Shown here: in pieces, positions 6,592 to 14,117 of the stretch
Position numbering within the stretch: the stretch's first letter is position 1
Layout of the letters: each line of letters opens with the position of its first letter
From: Candidatus Pelagibacter sp.
Lineage (GTDB): Bacteria > Pseudomonadota > Alphaproteobacteria > Pelagibacterales > Pelagibacteraceae
Direction: 5' to 3'
DNA: 15,874 nucleotides
Assembly (NCBI GenBank): GCA_012963775.1
Contig: DTVC01000057.1
Coordinates: 1-15,874, forward strand
Notes under the pieces: model-generated
The model's input: only the letters and a program-made list of their open reading frames with translations
Database searches by the model: none
What the model was told of the DNA's origin: nothing
Position numbers and translations under genes: made by a program

Positions 6592-8547
6592 ATGCCGATA
6601 AAACTTTGGGAAGCTACAGAAGATCAAAAAAATAAATCAAATTTATTTAAATATGAAAATTTTTTGCACAAAAGATATAAAATTAAATTTAATAAAAACT
6701 ATTCAAAGTTACATGACTGGAGTATTAAAAATCCTGAAAAATTTTGGAATTCAATTTGGGATTTCTCAAAAGTAAAAGGAAAAAAAAACGAAAAATTTTA
6801 TAAATCTAAAGAGTTGTTTAAAAATCGATTTTTTATAAATTCGAAATTAAACTTTGCAGAAAATTTACTTTCCAAAAAAGACAATTCAAAAGCAATCACT
6901 TTTATTAATGAAAATGGCTATAAAGAAATTCGAAAATGGAATGAATTAAATTTAAATGTAGGAAAAATTTCTTTTTACTTAAAAAAAATTAATATTAAAG
7001 AAAAGGACAGAGTAGCAGCTTATCTTCCAAATTTAATTGAAACAGTAGAGTCTTTTTTGGCAACTGTTTCAATAGGTGCAATATGGTCGTCATGTTCACC
7101 AGATTTTGGTGTGAACGGTGTAATTGAAAGATTTGCCCAAATTAAGCCAAAAGTACTTATTCTGTGCGATAGGTATTATTATAATGGAAAACAAATTAAT
7201 GTAATAGATAAATTGAAACCAATTCTAAAAAAAATTAAGTCTATAAAAAATGTAATAATAATAAATTATCCTGGAAAAAAACATATTAAATTTAAAAAAA
7301 ATAAATATGTAAAGTTTGAATTTTGGAAAAATATTAAAAAATTAAAACCTAAAAAGTTAGAATTCAAAAGATTTGATTTTAATCACGAATTAGCAATATT
7401 ATATTCTAGTGGCACTACAGGAAAACCAAAATGTATTTGCCATAGATCAGGAGGTGTTTTATTGCAACATTTAAAAGAACATCAATTGCAGAGCGAAATA
7501 AAAGAAAACGATAATGTTTTTTATTTTACCACATGTGGTTGGATGATGTGGAATTGGTTAATTAGTTCATTAGCATCAAAAGCTTCAATAGTTCTTTTTG
7601 AAGGGTTTCCTATGTATAAAAAAAATGATCTTTTAATAAAAATTGCAGATAGAGAGAATATAACTTTGTTTGGTGTAAGTGCTAAATATATAGATTCGTT
7701 AAGAAAATTAAATTTTTCAGCTAGGTTAAAATATAAACTAAAAAAATTAAAAACAATTTGTTCTACAGGTTCGCCTTTATCTGAAGATGGATTTAATTAC
7801 ATTTATGAAAAAATTAAAAAAAATGTACACCTAGCATCTATTTCTGGAGGAACAGATATAGTTTCTTGTTTTGTTTTAGGAAATATTTATAGACCAGTAA
7901 TTTCAGGAGAAATACAAAGCAAGGGATTAGGAATGGATATGGATGTATTTAACGATCATGCAAAATCCATAAAAAACAAAAAAGGCGAACTTGTTTGCAA
8001 AAATCCATTTCCATCAATGCCAATTAAATTTTGGAATGATAAAAACAACGAAAAATTTAAAAAAGCTTATTTCAAAAAATTTAAAGGAGTATGGCATCAT
8101 GGAGATTATGCGGAAATAAAGAATAGTGGAGGGTTTATAATTTATGGAAGATCTGATGCCACACTTAATCCTGGAGGTGTAAGACTTGGTACTGCAGAGA
8201 TATATTCAGTTGTAGAAAAATTTAAAGAAGTGCAAGAGTGTCTTGTTGTAGGTCAACCTTGGGATAATGATGTTAGAATTGTTTTGTTTTTAGTCATGAA
8301 TAGATCTTATGATTTAAGAGAAAAATTGATTAAAAAAATAAAACAAAAAATCCGAGCAGATGCTTCTCCTAGACATGTACCTTCAAAAATAATTAAAGTT
8401 TCTGATGTACCTAGAACAAAAAACGGAAAAATAGTTGAATTAGCTGTTAAAAATGTAATAGAAGGAAATAAAATAAAAAATATACAAGCATTAGCCAACC
8501 CGGAAGTTTTAATGGAATTTAAAAATATAAAAGAACTTAAAAATTAA
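6592..8547 (+). CDS. Acetoacetyl-CoA synthetase (acetoacetate-CoA ligase)
   Basis: A 651-residue AMP-forming ligase that matches acetoacetyl-CoA synthetases better than acetyl-CoA synthetases: an N-terminal ACAS-type region (WNSIWDFSKVKG at about 52), SSCSPDFGVNGVIERFAQIKP (166-186), the phosphate loop YSSGTTGKPK (271-280), and TTCGWMMWNWLISSLASKA (about 313-331). The hinge has HGDYAE and GRSDATLNPGGVRLG. The catalytic lysine of RTKNGK is about residue 613. The reaction is acetoacetate + ATP + CoA to acetoacetyl-CoA + AMP + PPi, allowing use of ketone bodies or of acetoacetate from amino acid breakdown. The ATG at 6592 has no clear Shine-Dalgarno site. Its stop directly abuts the next gene's ATG, so the two are translationally coupled. 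A close relative acting on another short acyl acid is possible. Confidence 0.9.
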   Translation: MPIKLWEATEDQKNKSNLFKYENFLHKRYKIKFNKNYSKLHDWSIKNPEKFWNSIWDFSKVKGKKNEKFYKSKELFKNRFFINSKLNFAENLLSKKDNSKAITFINENGYKEIRKWNELNLNVGKISFYLKKINIKEKDRVAAYLPNLIETVESFLATVSIGAIWSSCSPDFGVNGVIERFAQIKPKVLILCDRYYYNGKQINVIDKLKPILKKIKSIKNVIIINYPGKKHIKFKKNKYVKFEFWKNIKKLKPKKLEFKRFDFNHELAILYSSGTTGKPKCICHRSGGVLLQHLKEHQLQSEIKENDNVFYFTTCGWMMWNWLISSLASKASIVLFEGFPMYKKNDLLIKIADRENITLFGVSAKYIDSLRKLNFSARLKYKLKKLKTICSTGSPLSEDGFNYIYEKIKKNVHLASISGGTDIVSCFVLGNIYRPVISGEIQSKGLGMDMDVFNDHAKSIKNKKGELVCKNPFPSMPIKFWNDKNNEKFKKAYFKKFKGVWHHGDYAEIKNSGGFIIYGRSDATLNPGGVRLGTAEIYSVVEKFKEVQECLVVGQPWDNDVRIVLFLVMNRSYDLREKLIKKIKQKIRADASPRHVPSKIIKVSDVPRTKNGKIVELAVKNVIEGNKIKNIQALANPEVLMEFKNIKELKN

Positions 8548-9774
8548 ATGATTAAAGAAATAGTTAAAAATTTAAACTTATCATCAACTCTAAGAATTAA
8601 TGAAATATCTAAAGACCTAGAAGCTCAAGGCAAAGATGTATTTAAATTTGGATTTGGTCAGTCCCCATTTAAAGTACCAGATGAAGTAGTGTTAGAACTC
8701 AAAAATAATGCAAACAAGAATAACTATTTGCCAGTGCAAGGTCTTCCAGAATTAAGAGAAGCAATAGCAAAACATATATCAATAAAAAAAAATTATAATT
8801 ATTCAGCAGAAAGTATTTTAATTGGACCTGGTACAAAAGAGCTTATGTTTCTATTAAATATTCTTTTTGATGGAGATGTTTTATTACCTACTCCAAGTTG
8901 GGTATCATATGAACCTCAAGCAATTTTAGGAAGAAATAAAATTCATTGGTTACAAACAAACAGAGAAAAAAATTGGTTTCCTACAGCAGACGATATTGAA
9001 AAAATTGTTTCAAAAAATAAAAATAAAAACTATTTATTGTTTTTAAATTCCCCAAACAATCCATCGGGCCAAATTTGCAATAATTTAGAGGAAATTAGTG
9101 TTATTGTAAAAAAATATAATATATTAGTTCTTTCTGATGAAATCTATTCTGAATTAAGTTTTGAAGATAATTATAAATCTATTGCAAATTTATGCCCAGA
9201 GAAAACAATTATAAGCAATGGATTGAGCAAGTGGTGTGGAGCCGGAGGATGGAGACTTGGACATTTTATTATTCCAAATGAGTTAAAAAAATTAAGAAAT
9301 TCTATGAAAGTTCTTGCAAGTGAAACTTTTACATCTGTCAGCGCTCCAATTCAGCATGCTGCAGTAGCAGCATATGAAAAAGACATGAGCAAATATGTTA
9401 ATTCTTCAAGAAATATTTTAAAAAATGTAGGAGAATATGTTTATAATAACTTACAATCGAACAAAGTGCTAATAAGTAAACCACAAGGTGGTTTTTATTT
9501 AATGCCAGAATTTTTGGATAAAAAATATAAATCTTCAGAAGAAATGTGTACTGATCTTTTAAATAATACTGGAGTTGCGCTTTTGCCAGGGTCTGATTTT
9601 GGTTTTTCAAAAAATAAAATGATTGCAAGGCTTAGCTTTACAGATTTTAATGGAAAAGAATTCATGGAGAACTTTCAATCTGATAAAAATATTAAAGTAG
9701 AAGATATAGAAAAATTTGCACCTAAAATAATTGAAGGTACAAAAAGATTAAAAGTTTGGGCAGAATCATCATAA
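8548..9774 (+). CDS. Class I/II PLP-dependent aminotransferase (aspartate-aminotransferase-like)
   Basis: A 408-residue fold-type I aminotransferase. Motifs: FGFGQSPFKVPDEV near the N-terminus, YLPVQGLPELREAIA (about 55-75), LNSPNNPSGQ with the cofactor-binding asparagine (about 166-176), SDEIYSEL (about 195), and SNGLSKWCGAGGWRLGH holding the PLP lysine K228 and the arginine expected to bind the substrate carboxylate. Family members move an amino group between an amino acid and a 2-oxo acid in the cytoplasm; which amino acid cannot be read here. The start codon directly follows the TAA of the acetoacetyl-CoA synthetase gene with no base between, so it depends on that gene's translation. The following TAXI transporter gene begins 75 nt later. 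A link to the transported compound is plausible but inferred from order alone. Confidence 0.88.
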   Translation: MIKEIVKNLNLSSTLRINEISKDLEAQGKDVFKFGFGQSPFKVPDEVVLELKNNANKNNYLPVQGLPELREAIAKHISIKKNYNYSAESILIGPGTKELMFLLNILFDGDVLLPTPSWVSYEPQAILGRNKIHWLQTNREKNWFPTADDIEKIVSKNKNKNYLLFLNSPNNPSGQICNNLEEISVIVKKYNILVLSDEIYSELSFEDNYKSIANLCPEKTIISNGLSKWCGAGGWRLGHFIIPNELKKLRNSMKVLASETFTSVSAPIQHAAVAAYEKDMSKYVNSSRNILKNVGEYVYNNLQSNKVLISKPQGGFYLMPEFLDKKYKSSEEMCTDLLNNTGVALLPGSDFGFSKNKMIARLSFTDFNGKEFMENFQSDKNIKVEDIEKFAPKIIEGTKRLKVWAESS

Positions 9775-9849
9775 ATTTATATAGACTCATCCACATAGTT
9801 ATTGTTAGTATCATCGGAACTTAATTTAAATTTAATTATGGAGGGGAAT

Positions 9850-10854
9850 ATGAAAAAAATAATCGCTTCTCTATCTACTGCTCTTGTATTTTTTGCAGCT
9901 ACACTGTCTTTTACAACAGTTGCGAAATCTGCAGAGTTTTTTACGATAGGAACAGGAGGACCAACTGGAGTTTATTTCCAGACTGGTAACGCAATTTGCA
10001 AAATGTTGCATAAATATGCAATTGCCAAAGAACACGGAAGAAAAAAAGGTATAGATAAAGCTTATAGATGTACAGCTCCATCAACTGGTGGATCAAACTA
10101 CAATATTGGTCAAATTAAAGCTGGTGAGTTTCAATTTGGTGTAGCTCAGTCTGACTGGCAATTCCATGCTTACAATGGTTCAAGTAAATGGGAAGGAAAA
10201 CAGTTTAGTAATTTAAGAGCTGTTTTTTCAGTTCATAACGAACCTTTCCAAATTTGGGCTAGAAAAAAAGCTAAAGTTAAAGACTTTGCTGACCTTGCAG
10301 GTAAAACTGTTAACATAGGTAATCCAGGTTCAGGTCAAAGAGGAACCATGGAAGTACTTATGAAAGCAATGGGAGTTGATAATAGTTACTTTAAAGGAGT
10401 TACAGAGTTGACTTCTTCTGAACAAGTTAAAGCACTTTGCGACGGTAAAATAGATGCTTATGGATATTCTGTAGGATTTCCAAATGGCGCTATGGAGCAG
10501 GCAGCAACTTGTGCAGCAAAAGCACTTCCAATTAATCTAGTAGGCGGACCTGTTCAAGGTTTAATAGATGGTGCACCTTATTATGCAGCAGCTACAATAC
10601 CTGCAGGAACTTACACAGGACAAAAAAAAGATGTAACTACTTTTGGTGTTAAAGCTACAGTAGTAACTAGCGCTGATGTTTCTGAAGAGCTTGTTTATTT
10701 AGTAACAAAAGCTGTTTTTGAAAACTTTGATGATTTCAGAAAACAACATCCTGCTTTTGGACCATTGGAAAAGAAAAACATGATAGCTGATGGTTTATCT
10801 GCTCCATTACATCCAGGTGCAGTTAAATACTATAAAGAAGTTGGATTAATGTAA
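9850..10854 (+). CDS. TAXI-family TRAP transporter solute-binding protein (periplasmic)
   Basis: The protein is 334 aa from the ATG at 9850, which is preceded by the strong ribosome site GGAGGGG (9840-9846) and followed by a clear Sec signal peptide: MKKIIASL, a hydrophobic core, then AKSA before EFF (cleavage about residue 28). A TTG at 9802 keeps the frame open but lacks these features. The mature part starts with the TAXI signature TIGTGGPTGVYFQTGNA and continues with STGGSNYNIGQIKAGEFQFG, KTVNIGNPGSGQRGTME and a C-terminal helical region (VYLVTKAVFENFDDFRKQHP). TAXI proteins capture an organic solute in the periplasm and hand it to the sodium-driven TRAP permease, encoded next. The ligand is unknown; characterised relatives bind dicarboxylates or glutamate/glutamine-like compounds. 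A terminator separates it from the permease gene, as expected if more binding protein than permease is made. Confidence 0.93.
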   Translation: MKKIIASLSTALVFFAATLSFTTVAKSAEFFTIGTGGPTGVYFQTGNAICKMLHKYAIAKEHGRKKGIDKAYRCTAPSTGGSNYNIGQIKAGEFQFGVAQSDWQFHAYNGSSKWEGKQFSNLRAVFSVHNEPFQIWARKKAKVKDFADLAGKTVNIGNPGSGQRGTMEVLMKAMGVDNSYFKGVTELTSSEQVKALCDGKIDAYGYSVGFPNGAMEQAATCAAKALPINLVGGPVQGLIDGAPYYAAATIPAGTYTGQKKDVTTFGVKATVVTSADVSEELVYLVTKAVFENFDDFRKQHPAFGPLEKKNMIADGLSAPLHPGAVKYYKEVGLM

Positions 10855-10873
10855 TCCAAATACTTATTGAACT

Positions 10874-10908
10874 AAAAAGGCCCAATATATTTATTGGGCC
10901 TTTTTTTT
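10874..10908 (+). terminator. Intrinsic terminator/attenuator between binding protein and permease
   Basis: AAGGCCCAATA (10877-10887) and TATTGGGCCTT (10892-10902) form a perfect 11-bp stem with loop TATT. The stem can extend into an A-run on the left and a T-run on the right (T 10901-10908). It starts 20 nt after the binding-protein stop and ends 22 nt before the permease ATG. No separate promoter fits in the remaining gap, so read-through probably feeds the permease. The flanking A- and T-runs make it potentially two-directional. Confidence 0.93.
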
Positions 10909-10929
10909 ATAGTAAAGTATCTTTCATAA

Positions 10930-13251
10930 ATGAATCAAAACACTGATACAAATATTGAAAGTAAAATTCACGAAGATTTATCGCCCACTAGAAATCTTAC
11001 AGGATTACATTTAAAAATTGTTTTGACGATAGCAATTATTTGGTCCTTATTTCAACTTTGGTATGCATCCCCATTTCCATTTTGGTTTAATATTGGAATG
11101 TTTAAGGGCTTACCAGCTAGAGCTATTCATTTAGGTTTTGCTTTACTACTAGCATTTTTAATATTTCCTTTTTCTAGATCAAAAAAAATATCAATCATAG
11201 ATATTCTAATAAGTATTATTGGAGCTTTTTGTTGCCTCTATATTTATTTTTTTTACGACCAATTAGTAGATAGAGGAGGTATTCTTTTAAAGATTACTTT
11301 AGGTCAAAATATTAATATACCAATTGAATTAATAATTGGGATAATCGGAATTTTGATTTTACTTGAAGCTACTAGGCGAGTTATTGGTTTACCTTTAGTT
11401 ATTATTGCAATTTGTTTTTTATTATTTTCATTTTTTGGAAGATATGCTCCAGATATAATTTCGCATGGCGGACTTTCATTAAAGAGACTTGTTGGATTTC
11501 AATGGTTTGATCAGGAAGCTATATTTGGAATCCCAATAGGTGTTTCTGTAGATTTTATTTTTTTATTTGTTTTATTTGGCGCACTTTTAGAAACTGCAGG
11601 CGGAGGGAAGTATTTCTTAGATCTAGCTTTTGCTATGGTTGGGAAAATGAGAGGAGGACCTGCTAAAGCGGCTATATTAGGATCAGGAATGACAGGTTTA
11701 ATATCTGGCTCTTCAATTGCAAACACTGTTACTACAGGAACCTTTACAATTCCAATTATGAAAAAAACTGGTTTTTCAAAAGAAAAAGCAGGAGCAATAG
11801 AAGTTTCATCCTCAGTTAATGGTCAATTAATGCCCCCAGTTATGGGAGCAGCAGCTTTTGTTATGGCAAGCTTTATAGGAGTTACTTATTTTGAAATTGT
11901 TAAACATGCTTTTTTACCAGCAATTATATCTTATGTAGCGTTATTTTATATTTCCCATCTTGAAGCTTTAAAATTAAATCTTAAAGGCATGGAAGAGCAA
12001 GATGTACCAAATTTAAAAAAAACTTTTTTATCAGGATTACATTTTTTAATTCCAATTTTTGTTTTAATTTATTTGTTAGTTTATCTAAGACTAACAGCTT
12101 CATACTCAATATATTATGCAACCATTGCATTAATTTTTGTAAATTTAATAAATAAATTAATTAAACAACCTAATTTTAAAGATGCTCTTAAAATTTGGTT
12201 TAACCAAACTATTGTAGGCTTTGAAAAAGGTGCAATAAATATGGTTGGTGTTGGAATTGCCATTGCAACTGCTGGGGTAATAGTAGGAGCAGTGGGATCT
12301 ACAGGATTAAGTACAAATTTAATTGTTGTTATAGAATCTGTTGCTAAAGATAACGTGGCAATTTTATTGTTGTTGACTATTATTTTATGTCTGTTGCTTG
12401 GAATGGGACTTCCAACAACCGCAAATTATGTGGTTGTGGCATCATTGATGGCAATGGTTTTAGTAGATGTAGGTAATGCTTCTGGATTTGTATTTCCACT
12501 TATAGCTGTTCACTTATTTGTATTTTATTTTGGATTAATGGCCGATGTAACTCCTCCAGTAGGACTAGCATCATATGCGGCAGCTGCTATTTCAGGAGGA
12601 GACCCACTTAAGACTGGAGTACAAGCCTTTTGGTATAGTTTAAGAACAGGTATTCTTCCTATTGTTTTTTTATTTAATCATGAATTACTTTTAATAGGTG
12701 TTGAAGATATTTGGCATGCTTTATTAGTCATTGTAACTTCTTTAATTGGAATACTTATATTTACTGCTGCTACTCAAAGATGGTTTTTTAATAAACTTCG
12801 ATGGTATGAAATTATAGTTTTTTTATTTATCTCAATATCCTTATTATCACCAGAATTTGTTCTTAATAAATTTTATCCAAAATATAACTATAAAGATATA
12901 AATCAAATTCAGCTTTTAGAATTAGATCCAAAAAAAGAAGTACGCTTCAAAGTTACACGCCCAAGTGAATATGGAGAAAGATATAAACTATTTGTAATTG
13001 AAAAAAATACTTTTGAAACTAAATTTAATTTAGATGAGTATGGAATTTCTTTAATTAAAGAGGAAAAAAGAATTGTAGTTGATACCTTGAAATGGAATGG
13101 CAAAGCTAAAAAAAGTGGCTTTGAAACTGGAGATTTTATAAGTGAATTTAAAGTAGAAAATTTAAATAGACCAAACAAAAGAATTATTTATCCTTTAGCA
13201 ATTTTATTATTAATTATATTTGGGTATTTAAATTATAGAAGAAAAAATTAA
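10930..13251 (+). CDS. TRAP transporter fused permease (DctQ-DctM fusion, TAXI type)
   Basis: A 773-residue inner-membrane protein. The N-terminal part (about 25-170) holds the DctQ-like spans. The DctM-like core follows, with GSGMTGLISGSSIANTVTTG (about 251-270) and MPPVMGAAAFVMASFIGVTY (about 298-317) and, in its second half, LGMGLPTTANYVVVASLMA and ADVTPPVGLASYAAAAISGG (about 490-560). These are the paired elements of TRAP large subunits, which use a sodium gradient to import the solute delivered by the TAXI protein. After the last DctM helices comes a soluble DUF3394-like segment (about 640-745) whose WNGKAKKSGFETGDFISEF looks like a PDZ-type ligand loop, then a final membrane span and RRKN. 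The ATG at 10930 lacks a Shine-Dalgarno site. Expression probably depends on read-through of the upstream terminator. Substrate unknown. Confidence 0.92.
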   Translation: MNQNTDTNIESKIHEDLSPTRNLTGLHLKIVLTIAIIWSLFQLWYASPFPFWFNIGMFKGLPARAIHLGFALLLAFLIFPFSRSKKISIIDILISIIGAFCCLYIYFFYDQLVDRGGILLKITLGQNINIPIELIIGIIGILILLEATRRVIGLPLVIIAICFLLFSFFGRYAPDIISHGGLSLKRLVGFQWFDQEAIFGIPIGVSVDFIFLFVLFGALLETAGGGKYFLDLAFAMVGKMRGGPAKAAILGSGMTGLISGSSIANTVTTGTFTIPIMKKTGFSKEKAGAIEVSSSVNGQLMPPVMGAAAFVMASFIGVTYFEIVKHAFLPAIISYVALFYISHLEALKLNLKGMEEQDVPNLKKTFLSGLHFLIPIFVLIYLLVYLRLTASYSIYYATIALIFVNLINKLIKQPNFKDALKIWFNQTIVGFEKGAINMVGVGIAIATAGVIVGAVGSTGLSTNLIVVIESVAKDNVAILLLLTIILCLLLGMGLPTTANYVVVASLMAMVLVDVGNASGFVFPLIAVHLFVFYFGLMADVTPPVGLASYAAAAISGGDPLKTGVQAFWYSLRTGILPIVFLFNHELLLIGVEDIWHALLVIVTSLIGILIFTAATQRWFFNKLRWYEIIVFLFISISLLSPEFVLNKFYPKYNYKDINQIQLLELDPKKEVRFKVTRPSEYGERYKLFVIEKNTFETKFNLDEYGISLIKEEKRIVVDTLKWNGKAKKSGFETGDFISEFKVENLNRPNKRIIYPLAILLLIIFGYLNYRRKN

Positions 13252-13265
13252 TTAACAACTAGGAC

Positions 13266-13676
13266 TTAAGTTAGAGGGTTTTGTTTTAATATTTTCCAAA
13301 TACCTGATGCTGAAGCAATCATTTTACCATTGGACTCTAAATGACATATTAAAAATACTAAAGATTTTGTTTTCTTTTGAATTTTTGTAAATCCTACAAT
13401 TTCATCTCCTAGTTTTGTTGCTGCAATAAATTTTATGTCTAAAGAAATTGTAACACATGGAAAATTATCAGCTGCACGGTGAGCGCCAGTTCCTGCGCCG
13501 GCATCAATTATAGAGGCTATATAACCACCATGGGTTATACCTGCAGTATTAAGATGATTTTCTTTTATAGTAGTTTTGAATTCATATTCATGTTTTGATA
13601 TTTCTCTGAACAATAATCCACCGTTATGATTCATATAACCAGGTTTAACACTTAACTGTTCAAAATCTTTTGACAT
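13266..13676 (-). CDS. PaaI-like hotdog-fold thioesterase
   Basis: A 136-residue protein of the 4HBT/PaaI group. HLNTAGITHGGYIASIIDAG (41-60) is the family signature: the N/G turn, the HGG at the start of the long hotdog helix, and the acidic D58 where the catalytic carboxylate lies. CVTISLDIKFIAATKLGDEI (74-93) gives the following strands. Family members hydrolyse acyl-CoA or aryl-CoA esters in the cytoplasm, as dimers or tetramers; the substrate is not evident. The ATG at 13676 comes 3 nt after the stop of a 27-codon membrane peptide, which itself follows tRNA-Arg, so all three are probably one transcript. It ends 14 nt from the end of the convergent TRAP permease gene. Confidence 0.88.
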   Translation of the reverse strand: MSKDFEQLSVKPGYMNHNGGLLFREISKHEYEFKTTIKENHLNTAGITHGGYIASIIDAGAGTGAHRAADNFPCVTISLDIKFIAATKLGDEIVGFTKIQKKTKSLVFLICHLESNGKMIASASGIWKILKQNPLT

Positions 13677-13679
13677 ATT

Positions 13680-13763
13680 TTAAATTATTAATGAAATTAA
13701 AATTAGAATTATAAAGACTATTACAAAGAAATAAATAACTGCTTTTTGTAACGATATATTCAT
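13680..13763 (-). CDS. Small single-span membrane peptide (27 aa), function unknown
   Basis: The ATG at 13763 is preceded on its strand by AAAGGATAAA, a good ribosome site, and opens MNISLQKAV. About 19 uninterrupted hydrophobic residues (YFFVIVFIILILISLII and neighbours) run to the TAA at 13680. The start is 13 nt after the CCA end of tRNA-Arg and the stop is 3 nt before the thioesterase ATG. The ribosome site, tight packing and membrane-span character support a real small gene, although hydrophobic reading frames arise easily in T-rich DNA. It could instead act mainly to couple ribosomes to the thioesterase start. Confidence 0.55.
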   Translation of the reverse strand: MNISLQKAVIYFFVIVFIILILISLII

Positions 13764-13776
13764 TTTATCCTTTTTT

Positions 13777-13853
13777 TGGCGGGCCGCGAAGGACTTGAAC
13801 CCTCAACCTCAGAGTCCGTAGCTCTGTGCTCTATCCAATTGAGCTAGCAGCCC
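13777..13853 (-). tRNA. tRNA-Arg (anticodon ACG)
   Basis: A 77-nt tRNA on the minus strand. The acceptor stem GGGCTGC pairs with GCGGCCC (one T-G). The D-arm is GCTC...GAGC, the anticodon stem CAGAG/CTCTG with loop CTACGGA, giving anticodon ACG, whose A34 is normally edited to inosine to read CGU/CGC/CGA. The T-arm is GAGGG-TTCAAGT-CCTTC; discriminator G and an encoded CCA end at 13777. Upstream on its strand TATATT (13863-13868) with TTTAAA (13885-13890) at 16-nt spacing is a possible promoter. A small membrane peptide gene starts 13 nt after the CCA. Confidence 0.97.
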
Positions 13854-14117
13854 ACTGTTATCAATATAGATTAATGTAGCTAAATTTAAACTAAATTTAA
13901 CTATTAATATTTCAATGATTTTAAATTTTTTCTTAAAATCAATTTTTGTATCCAAAGACTTGCGTCTGTATTTTGTCTATTATTAATAATTACCAATTTT
14001 TTTATTAATTTTATTAACATGATACAATTTACTCATTTAAGGATGGCCAAAAAATTATATAAATATGTCCAAAATAAATCTGCTATTAATTTAGCAATAA
14101 GATAAGATATAAAATTC
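13854..14117 (+). other. Divergent spacer between tRNA-Arg and the pyruvate dehydrogenase gene
   Basis: This 264-nt spacer must hold the promoters of tRNA-Arg (left) and of the E1 gene (right). I see a direct repeat CTAAATTTAA at about 13880-13889 and 13891-13900. A TACAAT at 14023-14028 could be a -10 for the E1 gene, but its -35 partner is poor. A 20-codon reading frame lies at 14043-14105. No strong hairpin, tRNA or known riboswitch pattern was found. Confidence 0.4.
14043..14105 (+). CDS. Possible 20-codon leader peptide before the pyruvate dehydrogenase gene
   Basis: The ATG at 14043 opens MAKKLYKYVQNKSAINLAIR and TAA ends it 12 nt before the E1 start. It lies just downstream of the -10-like TACAAT (14023-14028), so it would be the first reading frame of the message. 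An AAGG sits directly against the ATG, too close for a normal ribosome site. The peptide has no run of one regulatory amino acid. It may be chance; a 5-bp hairpin TGCTA/TAGCA lies within it. Confidence 0.25.
   Translation: MAKKLYKYVQNKSAINLAIR

Noticed and set aside
9802..9849. Start of the TAXI binding protein at TTG 9802
   Set aside because: It would put 16 extra residues before a perfect signal peptide; the ATG at 9850 has a GGAGGGG ribosome site directly upstream.
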